Below are positions 1 through 9,121 of a DNA stretch of 64,000 bases, one piece after another (position 1 is the stretch's first letter; each line of letters starts with the position of its first letter). This DNA comes from Gordonia araii NBRC 100433 (GTDB lineage Bacteria; Actinomycetota; Actinomycetes; Mycobacteriales; Mycobacteriaceae), in assembly GCF_000241265.1 (NCBI RefSeq), contig NZ_BAEE01000088.1, positions 1 to 64,000 on the forward strand. Reading direction: 5' to 3'. The notes beneath the pieces are model-generated. The model was not told the DNA's origin, did no database searches, and worked only from the letters and a program-made list of their open reading frames with translations. The translations under genes and the position numbers were made by a program.

Positions 1-2
1 AG

Positions 3-80
3 TTCTACGACGGGCTTGTGGGCCTTCTTGTGCCCTGGGCTCTGTATATCTCGGCGCTTATGTATTTCAGTGTCGGGTAG
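3..80 (+). CDS. C-terminal tail of a possible membrane protein (5' end outside window)
   Basis: Reading frame 3 is open from the window edge to a TAG at 78-80 and encodes about 25 residues, mostly hydrophobic (GLLVPWALYISALMYF). This could be the last transmembrane helix of a membrane protein. Codon choice (several ctt, tat and gct codons) is less GC-biased than in neighbouring genes. The fragment is too short to assign and may not be a gene. I see no convincing gene between 81 and 228. Confidence 0.25.
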   Translation, partial: FYDGLVGLLVPWALYISALMYFSVG

Positions 81-228
81 CGTGATGCGCGACGAAGAAC
101 CCACGACGAAGGACGGGGTGCGACGTTCCTGGCGGCGACTCTGCTGTCTTCCTGCTATCGGAACTGCGGAGCATCATCGAATGACCGGAGGTTGAAGCAG
201 CGGGCGATGGCACAGTGCGTGAGCGGCC

Positions 229-414
229 TCAGGAATCCCGGTTTTGGTTTTTGCGGCGCAGATCGAGCAGGAAATCCGGATCGTCGTCCGGGCCGATAGG
301 GCCGCGCGGTGCCGTCGGACGCGGAGTCGTCGGGGTATCACCCGGCGTGCGGGTCACGCGCCACAGGATGTAGACGACCGCCACGGTCAACGCGAGCAAG
401 ATTACGTAGTGCAC
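229..414 (-). CDS. Small single-pass membrane protein
   Basis: A 61-residue protein of unknown function. Residues about 3-18 form one hydrophobic helix (YVILLALTVAVVYILW). They are followed by a basic, Pro/Thr-rich stretch and an acidic/basic C-terminus (PDDDPDFLLDLRRKNQ), so an N-terminal anchor with a short cytoplasmic tail is likely. The start is a GTG preceded by a strong AAGGAGG ribosome site about 7 nt upstream. It is transcribed away from the BldC-type regulator region and in the same direction as the 185-residue protein gene upstream. Confidence 0.6.
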   Translation of the reverse strand: MHYVILLALTVAVVYILWRVTRTPGDTPTTPRPTAPRGPIGPDDDPDFLLDLRRKNQNRDS

Positions 415-471
415 GGCGAACCTCCTTGTCTATCCACGATACGTGAGGTTCGCTCACGAGTGGCCGACCGC

Positions 472-1029
472 TCAGATGGCCGCGGCGACGATCATCAGCA
501 GGACGACGAGGAACAGGATCACGAACGGGACGGCGATCATCGCGATCGTGATGCCGACGCCGTTGTATGCCTGCGGGGCAGCGCCGATCGACCCCTGACT
601 GAAAGCCCACGCCGGCGCTCGGTACTCGAGCGGAGCGGTTTGCTGCGGCGCGACGTTGACCATCAGGTCGGCCGGACCGATCTTGGACGGCAGGATGTAC
701 GGCACATAGACGTGGACGTGGTGCTGTCCGGGCGGTAGCGGGATGTGGTTGAGGCCCCACTGTGCCGGGACCGGGCGCCCGTTGATCTCGACCGTTGGCT
801 TCGTGAAGTGGAGCATCCACGCCATGGGGAAGAACTTGGTGTCCAGGGCGATGCCCTGCGAACCGCCCTGGCCGGCGGGTGCCTGGGCGGGCTGACCGTA
901 GGCGGGTTGTCCGTATGCGGCCTGTCCGTACGCGGGAGGAGGTCCTGAGTACTGGGGCTGGGCAGGCGGCACGCCCTGCGGGTTGCCGTACGGGTTGGGC
1001 TGGCCGGGCTGCGGAGCGCTGTAGGTCAC
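472..1029 (-). CDS. Proline/glutamine/tyrosine-rich membrane-anchored protein
   Basis: 185 residues, function unknown. The first 55 or so residues are low-complexity, with repeated YGQPAYGQPA-like units, as in many actinobacterial proteins with disordered cytoplasmic N-termini. A middle domain (about 60-140) contains short beta-like stretches, including GQHHVHVYVPYILPSKIG. The C-terminus (about 155-185) is a strong hydrophobic helix, giving a tail-anchored topology. The middle region resembles small actinobacterial domains that carry a 'lipid/phosphate-like' beta fold, but I cannot assign a family. The start is a GTG placed six bases after a TATTGT hexamer. Confidence 0.65.
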   Translation of the reverse strand: MTYSAPQPGQPNPYGNPQGVPPAQPQYSGPPPAYGQAAYGQPAYGQPAQAPAGQGGSQGIALDTKFFPMAWMLHFTKPTVEINGRPVPAQWGLNHIPLPPGQHHVHVYVPYILPSKIGPADLMVNVAPQQTAPLEYRAPAWAFSQGSIGAAPQAYNGVGITIAMIAVPFVILFLVVLLMIVAAAI

Positions 1030-1035
1030 GGGAAG

Positions 1036-1041
1036 ACAATA
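1036..1041 (-). promoter_or_regulatory. -10 hexamer TATTGT, six bases before GTG start
   Basis: TATTGT on the minus strand ends at 1036, leaving 6 nt to the GTG at 1029. This would place the transcription start at the start codon. Confidence 0.5.
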
Positions 1042-1081
1042 GCTGCCCGTGCAGTCGAATGGACGACGAGGTGGCCGCCGC

Positions 1082-1306
1082 CTACTCGGGAAGGTCGTCG
1101 CGGTTGTTCAGCAGTCGGACGACGTCGGTCTCGCGGTAGCGGCGGTGACCGCCGGGCGTCCGGATCGACTGCAGCAGACCGGCCGACGACCAGCGGGCCA
1201 CCGTCTTTGGGTTCACGCTGAACATGGCGGCGACGTCGGCGGGCTTCAGATTGAACTGGCTGGCGTTGGCTGCGGTGATGGTCGACGGTTCGTTGGTGAT
1301 CGTCAC
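1082..1306 (-). CDS. bldC: BldC-family MerR-type HTH regulator
   Basis: 74 residues, the usual size for BldC, a small DNA-binding protein made of only a MerR-like winged helix-turn-helix. Streptomyces BldC controls developmental timing by cooperative binding to direct repeats. Visible motifs: the recognition region FNLKPADVAAMFSVNPKTV (about 21-39) and the wing RTPGGHRRYRETDV (about 51-64), both hallmark BldC/MerR strings. The GTG at 1306 is chosen because AGAGGGG lies 6 nt upstream and the homologous N-terminus begins near here. An upstream alternative start at 1366 would add 20 residues that do not look like the family. It is monocistronic and divergent from the DUF4229 gene. Confidence 0.88.
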   Translation of the reverse strand: MTITNEPSTITAANASQFNLKPADVAAMFSVNPKTVARWSSAGLLQSIRTPGGHRRYRETDVVRLLNNRDDLPE

Positions 1307-1472
1307 GGCGTTCCCCTCTTGGCGCGGATGGACGTTTCTTGCTGCTTCGACCGTTTCTACCCGCACGACCGCCGGTTGTTCGAACCTTCATCGGTAAGTA
1401 AAGAGATGGTCAAATTGTCCGGTTTCACGCTTTTGGGGCCTGGCGGACTCGGGGTTCGCGCGGGGCGCTGGG

Positions 1473-1478
1473 TAGGGT
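1473..1478 (+). promoter_or_regulatory. -10 hexamer TAGGGT, seven bases before GTG 1486
   Basis: TAGGGT ends 7 nt before the GTG at 1486. It overlaps the alternative GTG at 1477, which argues for the later start. Confidence 0.5.
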
Positions 1479-1485
1479 GAGCGAT

Positions 1486-1836
1486 GTGAGCGAGGAAGAC
1501 ACCACCGACGACCGGGCCGACGAAGGTGCGTCGGAAGCGCCGCAGGCCCCGTCCGGGCTCGGTGGCCTGCTGGGCGCGATCGCCGCGTACGTCGGCGCTC
1601 GCTTGGTCCTCGTCGTAATCCTGGCAGCGGCGATTATGGGAATCGGCGAGTTGGCCGGGCAGACCGTTCCGCTGATCGTGGCCGCCGCCTTCGGTGTTCT
1701 CATCGCGCTCCCGCTCGGGCTGCTGCTGTTCAAGTCGTTGCGCCGCAACGTCAACACCCGGATCGAGGCCTATGAAGAGGAGCGCTCCCGTCGCCGCCAG
1801 GAGTTGCAGGGTCGACTGCGCGAGCCCGGCCGCTAG
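1486..1836 (+). CDS. DUF4229 two-helix membrane protein
   Basis: 116 residues and homologous in layout to M. tuberculosis Rv0531, which lies close to menA there too. An acidic N-terminus (about 1-20) precedes two transmembrane helices (about 30-53 and 60-85). After these comes a basic, charged tail with SLRRNVN and EEERSRRRQELQ, probably a short cytoplasmic coiled segment. Function unknown. GTG 1486 is preferred over GTG 1477 because a TAGGGT -10 box occupies 1473-1478. The next gene begins 15 bp downstream, so the two may be co-transcribed. Confidence 0.75.
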   Translation: MSEEDTTDDRADEGASEAPQAPSGLGGLLGAIAAYVGARLVLVVILAAAIMGIGELAGQTVPLIVAAAFGVLIALPLGLLLFKSLRRNVNTRIEAYEEERSRRRQELQGRLREPGR

Positions 1837-1851
1837 CGTCAGGCGCCGACC

Positions 1852-2978
1852 ATGACCCGCAGCATCGACCACCGCGCCGATCGGGAGTGGTTGCGCCGCG
1901 CAGTCCGGCTCATCGAAGCCGATGCGCGACGCTCGGCCGACACCCACCTGCTGAAGATCGTGCTGCCCGACTGGGCGCACTGGATCGACGACGATGGACA
2001 GCCCGCCGGCGTCGACCTCTATCTGAAAGACGAGTCCACCCACCCGACCGGGTCGCTCAAGCACCGTCTGGCCCGATCGCTGTTCCTCTACGCGCTCTGC
2101 AACGGGTGGATCAGCGAATCGACGACGGTGATCGAAGCGTCCTCCGGGTCGACGGCGGTGTCGGAGGCCTACTTCGCCAAGCTGATCGGCGTGCCGTTCG
2201 TCGCCGTCATGGCGTCGAGCACGTCGCCGGAGAAGACGCGGCTCATCGAGCGCGAGGGCGGTCGCTGCCATTTCGTCGACAACCCGGCCGACGTGTACGA
2301 CGTGGCCGCCGAGCTGGAGCGGGAACTCGGCGGACACTTCATCGACCAGTTCACGATGGCCGAGCGCGCCACCGACTGGCGCGGCAACAACAACATCGCC
2401 GAATCGATCTTCGACCAGCTTTCCGCGGAGCGCTATCCGGTGCCCACCTGGGCCGTCGTCGGCGCCGGCACCGGGGGCACCTCGGCGACACTGGGACGCT
2501 ACCTGCGCTACCGGGGGCATGACACGTCGCTCTGCGTGGTGGACCCGGAGAATTCGGTCTTCTTCCCCGCCTACGAGACGGGCGACGGATCGTTGCGCTG
2601 CACGAAGGGTTCCCGCATCGAGGGCATCGGGCGGCCACGGGTGGAACCGTCGTTCGTCTCCCAGGTGATCGATCGGATGATCGCGGTGCCCGACGCCGCG
2701 TCGATCGCCGCGACCCGTTTTTTCTCCGACCACGTGGGCCGTCGCGTCGGACCGTCGACGGGCACCAACCTCCACGGCGCGCTGCTCCTCGTCGCGGAGA
2801 TGGTCGCCGCTCGCCAGCCGGGCTCCGTCGTCACGCTGCTCTGCGATCCGGGCGAGCGTTATGGGTCGACCTACTTCGACGACGACTGGCTGGCCGCCCA
2901 GGGCATCGACATCGCTGAACCGCTGGCCTCGCTGCGCCGCTTCTGGGTCGACGGCCGCTGGCGCGAGGGCGGAGCCGA

Positions 2979-2982
<4 letters not shown>
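1852..2982 (+). CDS. cds1: PLP-dependent cysteine desulfhydrase / cysteine synthase-like protein
   Basis: 376 residues of the fold-type II PLP family, closest in motif pattern to M. tuberculosis Rv3684 (Cds1). Cds1 breaks L-cysteine down to sulfide, pyruvate and ammonia. The Schiff-base lysine is K70 in PTGSLKHR. The substrate loop is [14 protein letters not shown] (about 96-109), and the phosphate-binding glycine loop is [17 protein letters not shown] (about 204-220). The insert [16 protein letters not shown] distinguishes it from ordinary CysK/CysM. It lies within 15 bp of the upstream gene, and its stop overlaps the next ATG (ATGA), so it may be translationally coupled to the ABC exporter. 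Substrate identity is inferred from similarity. Confidence 0.8.
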
Positions 2983-3685
<703 letters not shown>

Positions 3686-3686
<1 letters not shown>

Positions 3687-6280
3687 TGCGCACGGCGGCT
3701 GCGCGGCTGCGCGCGGGGTTGACCCGGGTACGGCTGCTCAACCTGCGCGAGATCGTCACCCACCGGCTGCGGGTGGTCACCTCGCTCTCGGTGATCGTGG
3801 TCGCGTCGGCGCTGCTCGTCGCGGTGTTCGGCACCTTCGGCTCGCTGACGGGGTCGGTGCGCGACATGACCGCGGCGCTCACCGGCGAAGCCGACCTCGA
3901 GGTGGCCGGGATCTCCGACACCGGCCTCGACGGGCGGATCGCCGGCCAGCTGCGTGCCGATCTGGACGATGCGCAGGCTGTGGTGCCGATGATCCGCGCG
4001 CAGGTGCGCCTGGACCCCGCCGACGCGGAGCCGGCGACCGATCCGCGGTTGAGTCTGCTCATCGGGTCGGATCAGCGGGTGACGCAGCTGTCTCCTCAGC
4101 TGCGCGACGCGCTGCGGCAATCCGAGGGACAGGAGGTCGACCTCGATGCGCTGCGGACCGGTGTAATCGCCGGCCCGGGGACGGGCCTGCGACAGGGCGA
4201 CCGGATCAAGATCAACGGCGTCGACGTGACTGTGCTGCAGGTGGCTCCGGCTGCGGGAACCGAGGTCCTCAACCGGGGCAACTTCTTCTTCGCCTTCCTG
4301 CCGCTCGCCCAGCAGATCACGGCCCGGGCGGGGGGCGGCTCCGCGGAGTCCGGCGCCGGACGGGTCGACTCGCTGCTCATCGTCGCCAAGCCCGGCGCCG
4401 ACCTGTCCCAGATGCGCGAGCGCGCCGAGCGGACCGTCGACGGTCGCGCGGTCGTCGTCGACCCGGCGTTCCGGATGAAGCAGGCCGAGGTGGCGACAGC
4501 GGTCACCCGCGACTCGACCCTGCTGGTCTCGGTCATCTCGTTGGTGATTGCCGGGTTCCTCGTCTTCAACACCATGAACATGGCCGTCGCATCGCGGCGT
4601 TCGGCACTCGCGATGGTCCGCGCGCTGGGCGCGCGACGCGGTCAGTTGGTCAGCGACATGCTGTGGGAGGCAGCCATTTTCGGTCTGGTCGGGGGGCTCA
4701 TCGGCATACCGATCGGCATCCTGGCCGGGCGCTGGGCGATCGGCAGGTTGCCCGAGATGACGCTGAACTCGATCGGCGCGGCCGTGGACTATCACCTACC
4801 GGTGTTCGCCCCCTTCGTCGCGCTGGCGGCATGTGTCCTGGCCTGTGTCGCGGCCACCGCCCTGGCCGCCCGCACGGTGTTCTCGGTGGCACCCGTCGAG
4901 GCGATGTCGGCGGCGGGCGGCGATGTCGACAAGCCGCTTTCGCGGCCGATCGTGCTGATCGCGGGGATCGGCGGTATCGGGGGCATCGTCGCGTCGTGGG
5001 TTCTCGCGACGACCGTTCCCGGTCGGGCCGCCATCGTCGCCGGCGCGGTGTTCGGTGCGTGCGGACTCCTGTTGTGCTTCGCGCTGACCGGCCCGCTGGT
5101 GCGTGCGGCGACGGCGGTGGCCGGACGGTTCGGGCCGCCGGGCACGCTCGCCGCGGTCAATACCGAGCGCGCGTCACGGCGCGTCTGGGCCACCGTGATG
5201 ACGGTCGCGGTCGCCATCGCCGTCGGCATGGGAACGTCGGGCGCGCTCCAGAACCTTGTCTCGTCGATCTCGGGGTCGCTGCAGGGCCTCGGCGACCCGG
5301 GTTTCTACCTCTCGACGTCGAACAAGGACGGCATTCCGACGGGTCCGACCTTCGGGGACGACGTGGCGCGCGCGGCGGCCGAAGTGCCGGGTGTCGCCGA
5401 CGTGCGGGATTCCCAGTGGGCGAGGGTGAACGTCGGCGACGCACGGATCCTGGTGCAGGGCCTGGCGCCCGGGCTGAAGGCGCCCTTCGTCGTAAAGACC
5501 GATCCGGGGGCGCTCCAGCGCGTCTTCGACGGCGATGGGATCGTGCTGTCGTCTGTGCTGTCACGCAATCTCGGACTCGGAATCGGCGACGAAGTACGGA
5601 TGGCCACGCCGACCGGCTTCCATTCGTTGACGGTGCGCGACGTCGTCGACTACGTCGCCATCGATTCGGGCAGCGCCGCCATCTCGCTGGACCTCCTGCG
5701 CGAGTGGTTCGAGCGCCCGGGAGCGACGTTCCTGCAGGTCGACACCGAACCCGGTGCCGACGTCGAGCAGGTGCGGGCCGGACTCGAAGCCGTCGCGCAG
5801 CGATACTCGCAAGGCCGCCTTCCCCTGTATGTGTACTCCGGCGAGGAGGCGCTGCGCGCGACCCAGGAGTCCGCCGAGCAGTCCGGCGCGTTCACCGTCG
5901 CCATCCAGTGGATCGTGGCGGTGGCCGCGGCCGTCGCGCTGCTGAACACGCTGCTGCTCTCGGTGATCGAGCGTCGACGAGAACTGGCCGTGCTGCGGGC
6001 GTTGGGCGCGTCGCGGCGGTTCGTGTTCTCCATGGTGCTGTCGGAGGCCGTCGCGATCGCCGTCGTGGGTTCGATCACCGGCCTGATTCTGGGCGGGATG
6101 CTGCACCTGCTCAGCGACCAGATCCTCACGGCGAGCACGTCGATCCAGGTGCACTATTCGCCGCAGTGGTCGACGCTGCTCTATGTCGCGGTGTCGGTCG
6201 GGCTGTGCATCGTCGGTGCATTGACGCCCGCGGTCCGTGCCGCACGGCTCAACATCTCGGAGTCGATCGCCGCCGAGTAG
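3686..6280 (+). CDS. FtsX/MacB-like ABC transporter permease, double FtsX domain
   Basis: 864 residues. An N-terminal membrane helix (about 27-50) is followed by an extracytoplasmic MacB_PCD-like domain (about 55-260). An FtsX permease module with the family string VFNTMNMAVASRRSALAMVRALGA comes next (about 290-315). Several helices, a second extracytoplasmic domain, and a second FtsX module (ERRRELAVLRALGASRRF, about 760-777) complete the protein. This two-module layout is common in actinobacterial exporters related to LolE or to bacitracin-type resistance exporters. The ATG at 3686 is fixed by the TGATG overlap with the ATPase gene. The partner is the ATPase just upstream. I cannot name the cargo. 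Confidence 0.85.
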
Positions 6281-6287
6281 CCGCCGG

Positions 6288-7034
6288 TCAGCCCGGCCAA
6301 TAGTGGCTGTCCGGCGTAGCGCGGGCGCCGAAGATCGCCTGTCCGACGCGCACGCACGTGGACCCCTCGGCGATGGCGACCTCGTAGTCGCCGGACATGC
6401 CCATCGACAACTCGCCCGGCCCGACGAGGTCCGGGTCGCGGTCGCGGGCACGGTCGCGCAGGTCGCGCAGCAGTCTGAAGCATCGTCGTACCCGCTCGGC
6501 GTCGGACGAGAGCGCCGCGAGTGTCATCAGTCCGCGCACGCGGAGCGAGGAGAAGGCGGGCAGTTCAGTCAGGAAGCCGGCCAGGTCGTCGGGGTGCAGC
6601 CCGAACTTCGACTCTTCGCCGGACGTGTTGACCTGGACGTAGACGTCGATGCCGCGGCCGAGCATCTGCAGCCGACGGTCGAGCGCTTCGGCGACGCGCA
6701 GGCTGTCGAGCGCCTGGAACTCGTCGGCGATCGCGGCGACGTCCTTGGCCTTGTTGGTCTGCAGGTGTCCGATCACCGCCCACTTCACGCCGGTGTCTTC
6801 CAGTTCGGCGTGTTTGCGCTTGACCTCCTGGACCTTGTTCTCGCCGAACCAGTCGCACCCCGCGGCGACAGCGTTGCGGAGACGATCCGATTCCACGGTC
6901 TTCGAGACCGGCAGCAGCCGCACCTCGCCCGGATCCCGCCCGGCCCCCTCGGCGGCCGCGTCGATGCGCGCCCGGACGGCGGCGAGGTTGGTGCGGAAAT
7001 CGTCGGCGGTGCGCGCGGCGGGGTAGTCAGTCAC
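6288..7034 (-). CDS. YggS/PLPBP family pyridoxal-5'-phosphate homeostasis protein
   Basis: 248 residues with the alanine-racemase-like TIM barrel of the PROSC/YggS family, which binds PLP without known catalysis and keeps PLP and amino-acid pools balanced. The PLP lysine is in RLLPVSKTVESD (about 37-48). WFGENKVQEV, WAVIGHLQTNKAKDV and the phosphate-binding tail LSMGMSGDYEVAIAEGSTCVRVGQAIFG are family hallmarks. In many actinobacteria it sits beside ftsZ, but not here. Of two upstream-extended starts, GTG 7034 is chosen because GACAAT lies exactly 6 nt before it. It is divergent from the HTH gene and convergent with the exporter permease. Confidence 0.9.
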   Translation of the reverse strand: MTDYPAARTADDFRTNLAAVRARIDAAAEGAGRDPGEVRLLPVSKTVESDRLRNAVAAGCDWFGENKVQEVKRKHAELEDTGVKWAVIGHLQTNKAKDVAAIADEFQALDSLRVAEALDRRLQMLGRGIDVYVQVNTSGEESKFGLHPDDLAGFLTELPAFSSLRVRGLMTLAALSSDAERVRRCFRLLRDLRDRARDRDPDLVGPGELSMGMSGDYEVAIAEGSTCVRVGQAIFGARATPDSHYWPG

Positions 7035-7040
7035 GGCTCC

Positions 7041-7046
7041 ATTGTC
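7041..7046 (-). promoter_or_regulatory. -10 hexamer GACAAT for the PLP-homeostasis gene
   Basis: GACAAT on the minus strand stands 6 nt before GTG 7034 and supports that start over TTG 7085. Confidence 0.4.
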
Positions 7047-7091
7047 CGACACCGTTTGGTGGAACGATCCTGCGACCCGTGTCAATAATTC

Positions 7092-7130
7092 TTGACAACA
7101 TCACGATGTCAACATAACCTGACATCGTGA
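7092..7130 (+). promoter_or_regulatory. Promoter with nested palindromic operators for the HTH/Clp-N operon
   Basis: A near-perfect promoter is visible: TTGACA (7092-7097), 17 bp, TAACCT (7115-7120), then 6 nt to GTG 7127, so the mRNA is probably leaderless. A perfect inverted repeat, TCACGATGTCA (7101-7111) - 8 nt - TGACATCGTGA (7120-7130), straddles the -10 box and the start codon. A second inverted repeat, TTGACA (7092-7097) - 9 nt - TGTCAA (7107-7112), covers the -35 box and shares the central TGTCA. A dimer bound at either pair would block RNA polymerase. Confidence 0.8.
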
Positions 7131-7360
7131 CTGAGGAAACGAACCCAACCGCCGAGGCGGTGGCAGACACCGATCCGGCGCGAGGACTGGCAGCGGTACG
7201 CGCGTTGCGCACCCTGGCCGACCGCCTCGAAGACATCCACGTCGCCAATGCCCGCACAGCCGGGTGGAGTTGGCAGCAGATCGCCGAAGTGCTCGAGATC
7301 AGCCGTCAGGCCGTGCATCAGAAGCACTCGAGACGGATCGACGACAACGTTTCCGACTGA
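7127..7360 (+). CDS. Small helix-turn-helix protein (probable autorepressor)
   Basis: 77 residues. The C-terminal half holds a classic HTH: ARTAGWSWQQIAEVLEISRQAVHQKHSRR (about 41-69; key residues WSWQQIA and SRQAVHQKH), similar to sigma-region-4/AsnC-like helices. The N-terminus contains a short helix (ARGLAAVRALRTLADRLEDIHV, about 19-40) that could dimerise. The GTG start coincides with the predicted transcription start and lies inside the palindromic operator, which points to negative autoregulation. The Clp-N protein gene follows after 27 bp and is probably in the same operon. Similar HTH + Clp-N pairs occur in many actinobacteria, but their job is not well defined. Confidence 0.8.
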   Translation: MTEETNPTAEAVADTDPARGLAAVRALRTLADRLEDIHVANARTAGWSWQQIAEVLEISRQAVHQKHSRRIDDNVSD

Positions 7361-7387
7361 CCACAGATCGACCAAAGGAGCAATGTG

Positions 7388-8143
7388 ATGTTTGAACGAT
7401 TCAGCCGCGAAGGGCGCATGGTGCTGCCCTTCGCCATCGAAGAGGCCGACGACCTCGGCCACTCCCGCGTCGGAGCACCCCACCTGATTCTCGGTGTGCT
7501 CTGCAACGCGCGCGATCCGCTGGTCGGCGTGCTCGCCGACCACGGCATAACCCTGGACACCGCGCGGACCGCCGTGCGTGAGGCGAGCGGCGACGCCGAG
7601 CCGGAACCCACCTCGGCAGAGGACCGTTACGCCGCCGATCGCGACGCGCTCAAAGTGCTCGGCATCGATCTCGACCGGGTCCGCGATGCCGTCCGAAAGA
7701 ACTTCGGCGACGACCTGACCGCGGGCTGGGGCCAGCGCGGCGAGCGTCGGGGCCGCGGCCGCCGTCATCACGGTCATGGACGCGGCGGCGGTCCGTGCGG
7801 CCCGGCTGGTCCGGGCGGTCCGGGCGAATTCGGCCCGGGGTTCGGCGGTCCGGGGTTCGGACCGTGGGGCGAGGAGGGGCCGTGGGACTTCAACCGCGGC
7901 CGTCGCGGCCCGCGCGGGCATGGACGCCGGCCTCGTTTCGGCGGGTCGGCCAAAGCAGTGCTGACCGACGCGCTGCGCATCGCGGTTGACCACGGTGATC
8001 GAGTGATCTCGACACCCCACCTGCTGTTGGCCGCGGTGGACTCGAAGGATCCCGCTGTGCAGGCGATCATCGCGCTGGCGCCCGACGCCGATGCCCTGCG
8101 GGACGCCATCGCGGCTCAGCTGCCGTCACCCAGCGGCGTCTAG
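7388..8143 (+). CDS. Tandem Clp N-domain protein with Gly/Arg/Pro-rich linker, no ATPase
   Basis: 251 residues. The first Clp N repeat pair, about residues 1-80, contains SREGRMVLPFAIEEADDLGHSRVGAPHLILGVL and so resembles the ClpC N-terminal adaptor/substrate domain. A second copy lies about 182-240 (LTDALRIAVDHGDRVISTPHLLLAAVDSKDP). Between them lies a disordered linker (about 115-180) rich in Gly, Pro, Arg and His (PGGPGEFGPGFGGPGFGPWG). There is no Walker A and no AAA+ domain, so it is not a ClpC ATPase. It may be a decoy or adaptor for ClpC, or a chaperone-like protein. ATG 7388 is chosen because AAAGGAG ends 7 nt upstream. It is in operon with the HTH gene. Confidence 0.82.
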   Translation: MFERFSREGRMVLPFAIEEADDLGHSRVGAPHLILGVLCNARDPLVGVLADHGITLDTARTAVREASGDAEPEPTSAEDRYAADRDALKVLGIDLDRVRDAVRKNFGDDLTAGWGQRGERRGRGRRHHGHGRGGGPCGPAGPGGPGEFGPGFGGPGFGPWGEEGPWDFNRGRRGPRGHGRRPRFGGSAKAVLTDALRIAVDHGDRVISTPHLLLAAVDSKDPAVQAIIALAPDADALRDAIAAQLPSPSGV

Positions 8144-8144
8144 T

Positions 8145-8186
8145 CTCCCGCCGGCTATCCGGTCCCGGCCGGGTAGCCGGTGGGAG
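8145..8186. terminator. Bidirectional hairpin between convergent genes
   Basis: Arms 8145-8160 and 8171-8186 pair over 16 bp (two G-U) around a GC-rich 10-nt loop. It occupies the whole gap between the Clp-N gene and menA, which converge here. There is no strong U-tract. Confidence 0.7.
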
Positions 8187-8189
8187 GGG

Positions 8190-9092
8190 TTAGATGAAGT
8201 CGGTGTGGGGCAGCCCGTCGAGACCGAAGATGAAGGCGCCCGCGGTCAGCACGGCCCACGCCAGCATGATCAGGCCGGTCTGGCCGAGGATCTTGATCAG
8301 CGCCGGCCCCTTCGCCCCGCCGACGACCGCACGGCCGACACCGTTCGCCAGGGGCGCGGCGAGCAGCCCGAAAAGCGCCCACTGGTGATGTATCGACATG
8401 ATCAGCGTGGCCACGAACGGCACGGTGATCAGGAACGCGTACAGGTATCGCGTCGAGTAGTCGCCCAGCCGTACGGCCAGCGTCCGCTTGCCGACCGCGG
8501 CGTCCGCGTCGAGGTCGCGCAGGTTGTTGGTCACCAGCACGGCCGCAGAGAACGACCCGATCGCCACCGCGGCCGCGAGGCCTATGCCGTCGATGCGGCC
8601 CCCGGCCACCAGCTGGGTGCCGCACACGGCGACGAGCCCGAAGAACACGAACACCGCGAGTTCGCCGAAGCCCGCGTAGCCGTACGGTCGGCGTCCACCG
8701 GTGTAGAACCACGCGGCGAGGATGCACACCGCACCGACGGGGATCAGCCACCAGTGGGTCGCCAGCGCCAGCCAGACGCCGACTACCCCGGCGACCGCGA
8801 AGGACACGAAGGCCGCCGTGCGGACCGCTTTGGGCGAGGCTGCTCCCGAACCGACGAGTCGCTGCGGTCCGACGCGGTCGTCGTCGGTTCCGCGCACGCC
8901 GTCGGAGTAGTCGTTGGCGTAGTTGACGCCGACGATCAGGGCGATGGCGACGACGAACGCGCCCAGGATATGAAGCCAGTCGGGGCTGTTATCGACGTGA
9001 TAGGCGGCACCGACGCCGGCGATGACCGGCGCGATCGCGTTCGGCAGCGTACGGGGACGGGCGCCGTCGATCCATTGTGCGAGAGTGGCCAT
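8190..9092 (-). CDS. menA: 1,4-dihydroxy-2-naphthoate polyprenyltransferase
   Basis: 300 residues. MenA attaches the polyprenyl tail to 1,4-dihydroxy-2-naphthoate in the membrane, giving demethylmenaquinone. It is a UbiA-family protein with about eight to nine transmembrane helices. The first Asp-rich motif is NYANDYSDGVRGTDDDRVGP (about 57-76). The second is NNLRDLDADAAVGKRTLAVRLG (about 189-210), which binds Mg-diphosphate. ATG 9092 is chosen over TTG 9104 because it matches the conserved N-terminus ATLAQWIDGARPRTLP. menE lies 29 bp upstream on the same strand, as expected for consecutive pathway steps, and homologous to the Rv0534c region. Confidence 0.95.
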   Translation of the reverse strand: MATLAQWIDGARPRTLPNAIAPVIAGVGAAYHVDNSPDWLHILGAFVVAIALIVGVNYANDYSDGVRGTDDDRVGPQRLVGSGAASPKAVRTAAFVSFAVAGVVGVWLALATHWWLIPVGAVCILAAWFYTGGRRPYGYAGFGELAVFVFFGLVAVCGTQLVAGGRIDGIGLAAAVAIGSFSAAVLVTNNLRDLDADAAVGKRTLAVRLGDYSTRYLYAFLITVPFVATLIMSIHHQWALFGLLAAPLANGVGRAVVGGAKGPALIKILGQTGLIMLAWAVLTAGAFIFGLDGLPHTDFI

Positions 9093-9121
9093 TCGGTCAT
9101 TCAACCACGGCGGCAGCCGCT

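Noticed and set aside
85..195. 36-codon open frame from ATG 85
   Set aside because: Short, Arg/Cys-rich, no ribosome site and no similarity to a known small protein.
7035..7085. N-terminal extension of the PLP-homeostasis protein to TTG 7085
   Set aside because: The extra residues (TRVAGSFHQTVSDNGA) do not match the family, there is no ribosome site, and a -10 hexamer precedes GTG 7034.
8155..8751. Arg-rich minus-strand frame overlapping menA
   Set aside because: It is a frame-shifted shadow of menA with no motif, and the terminator hairpin lies inside it.
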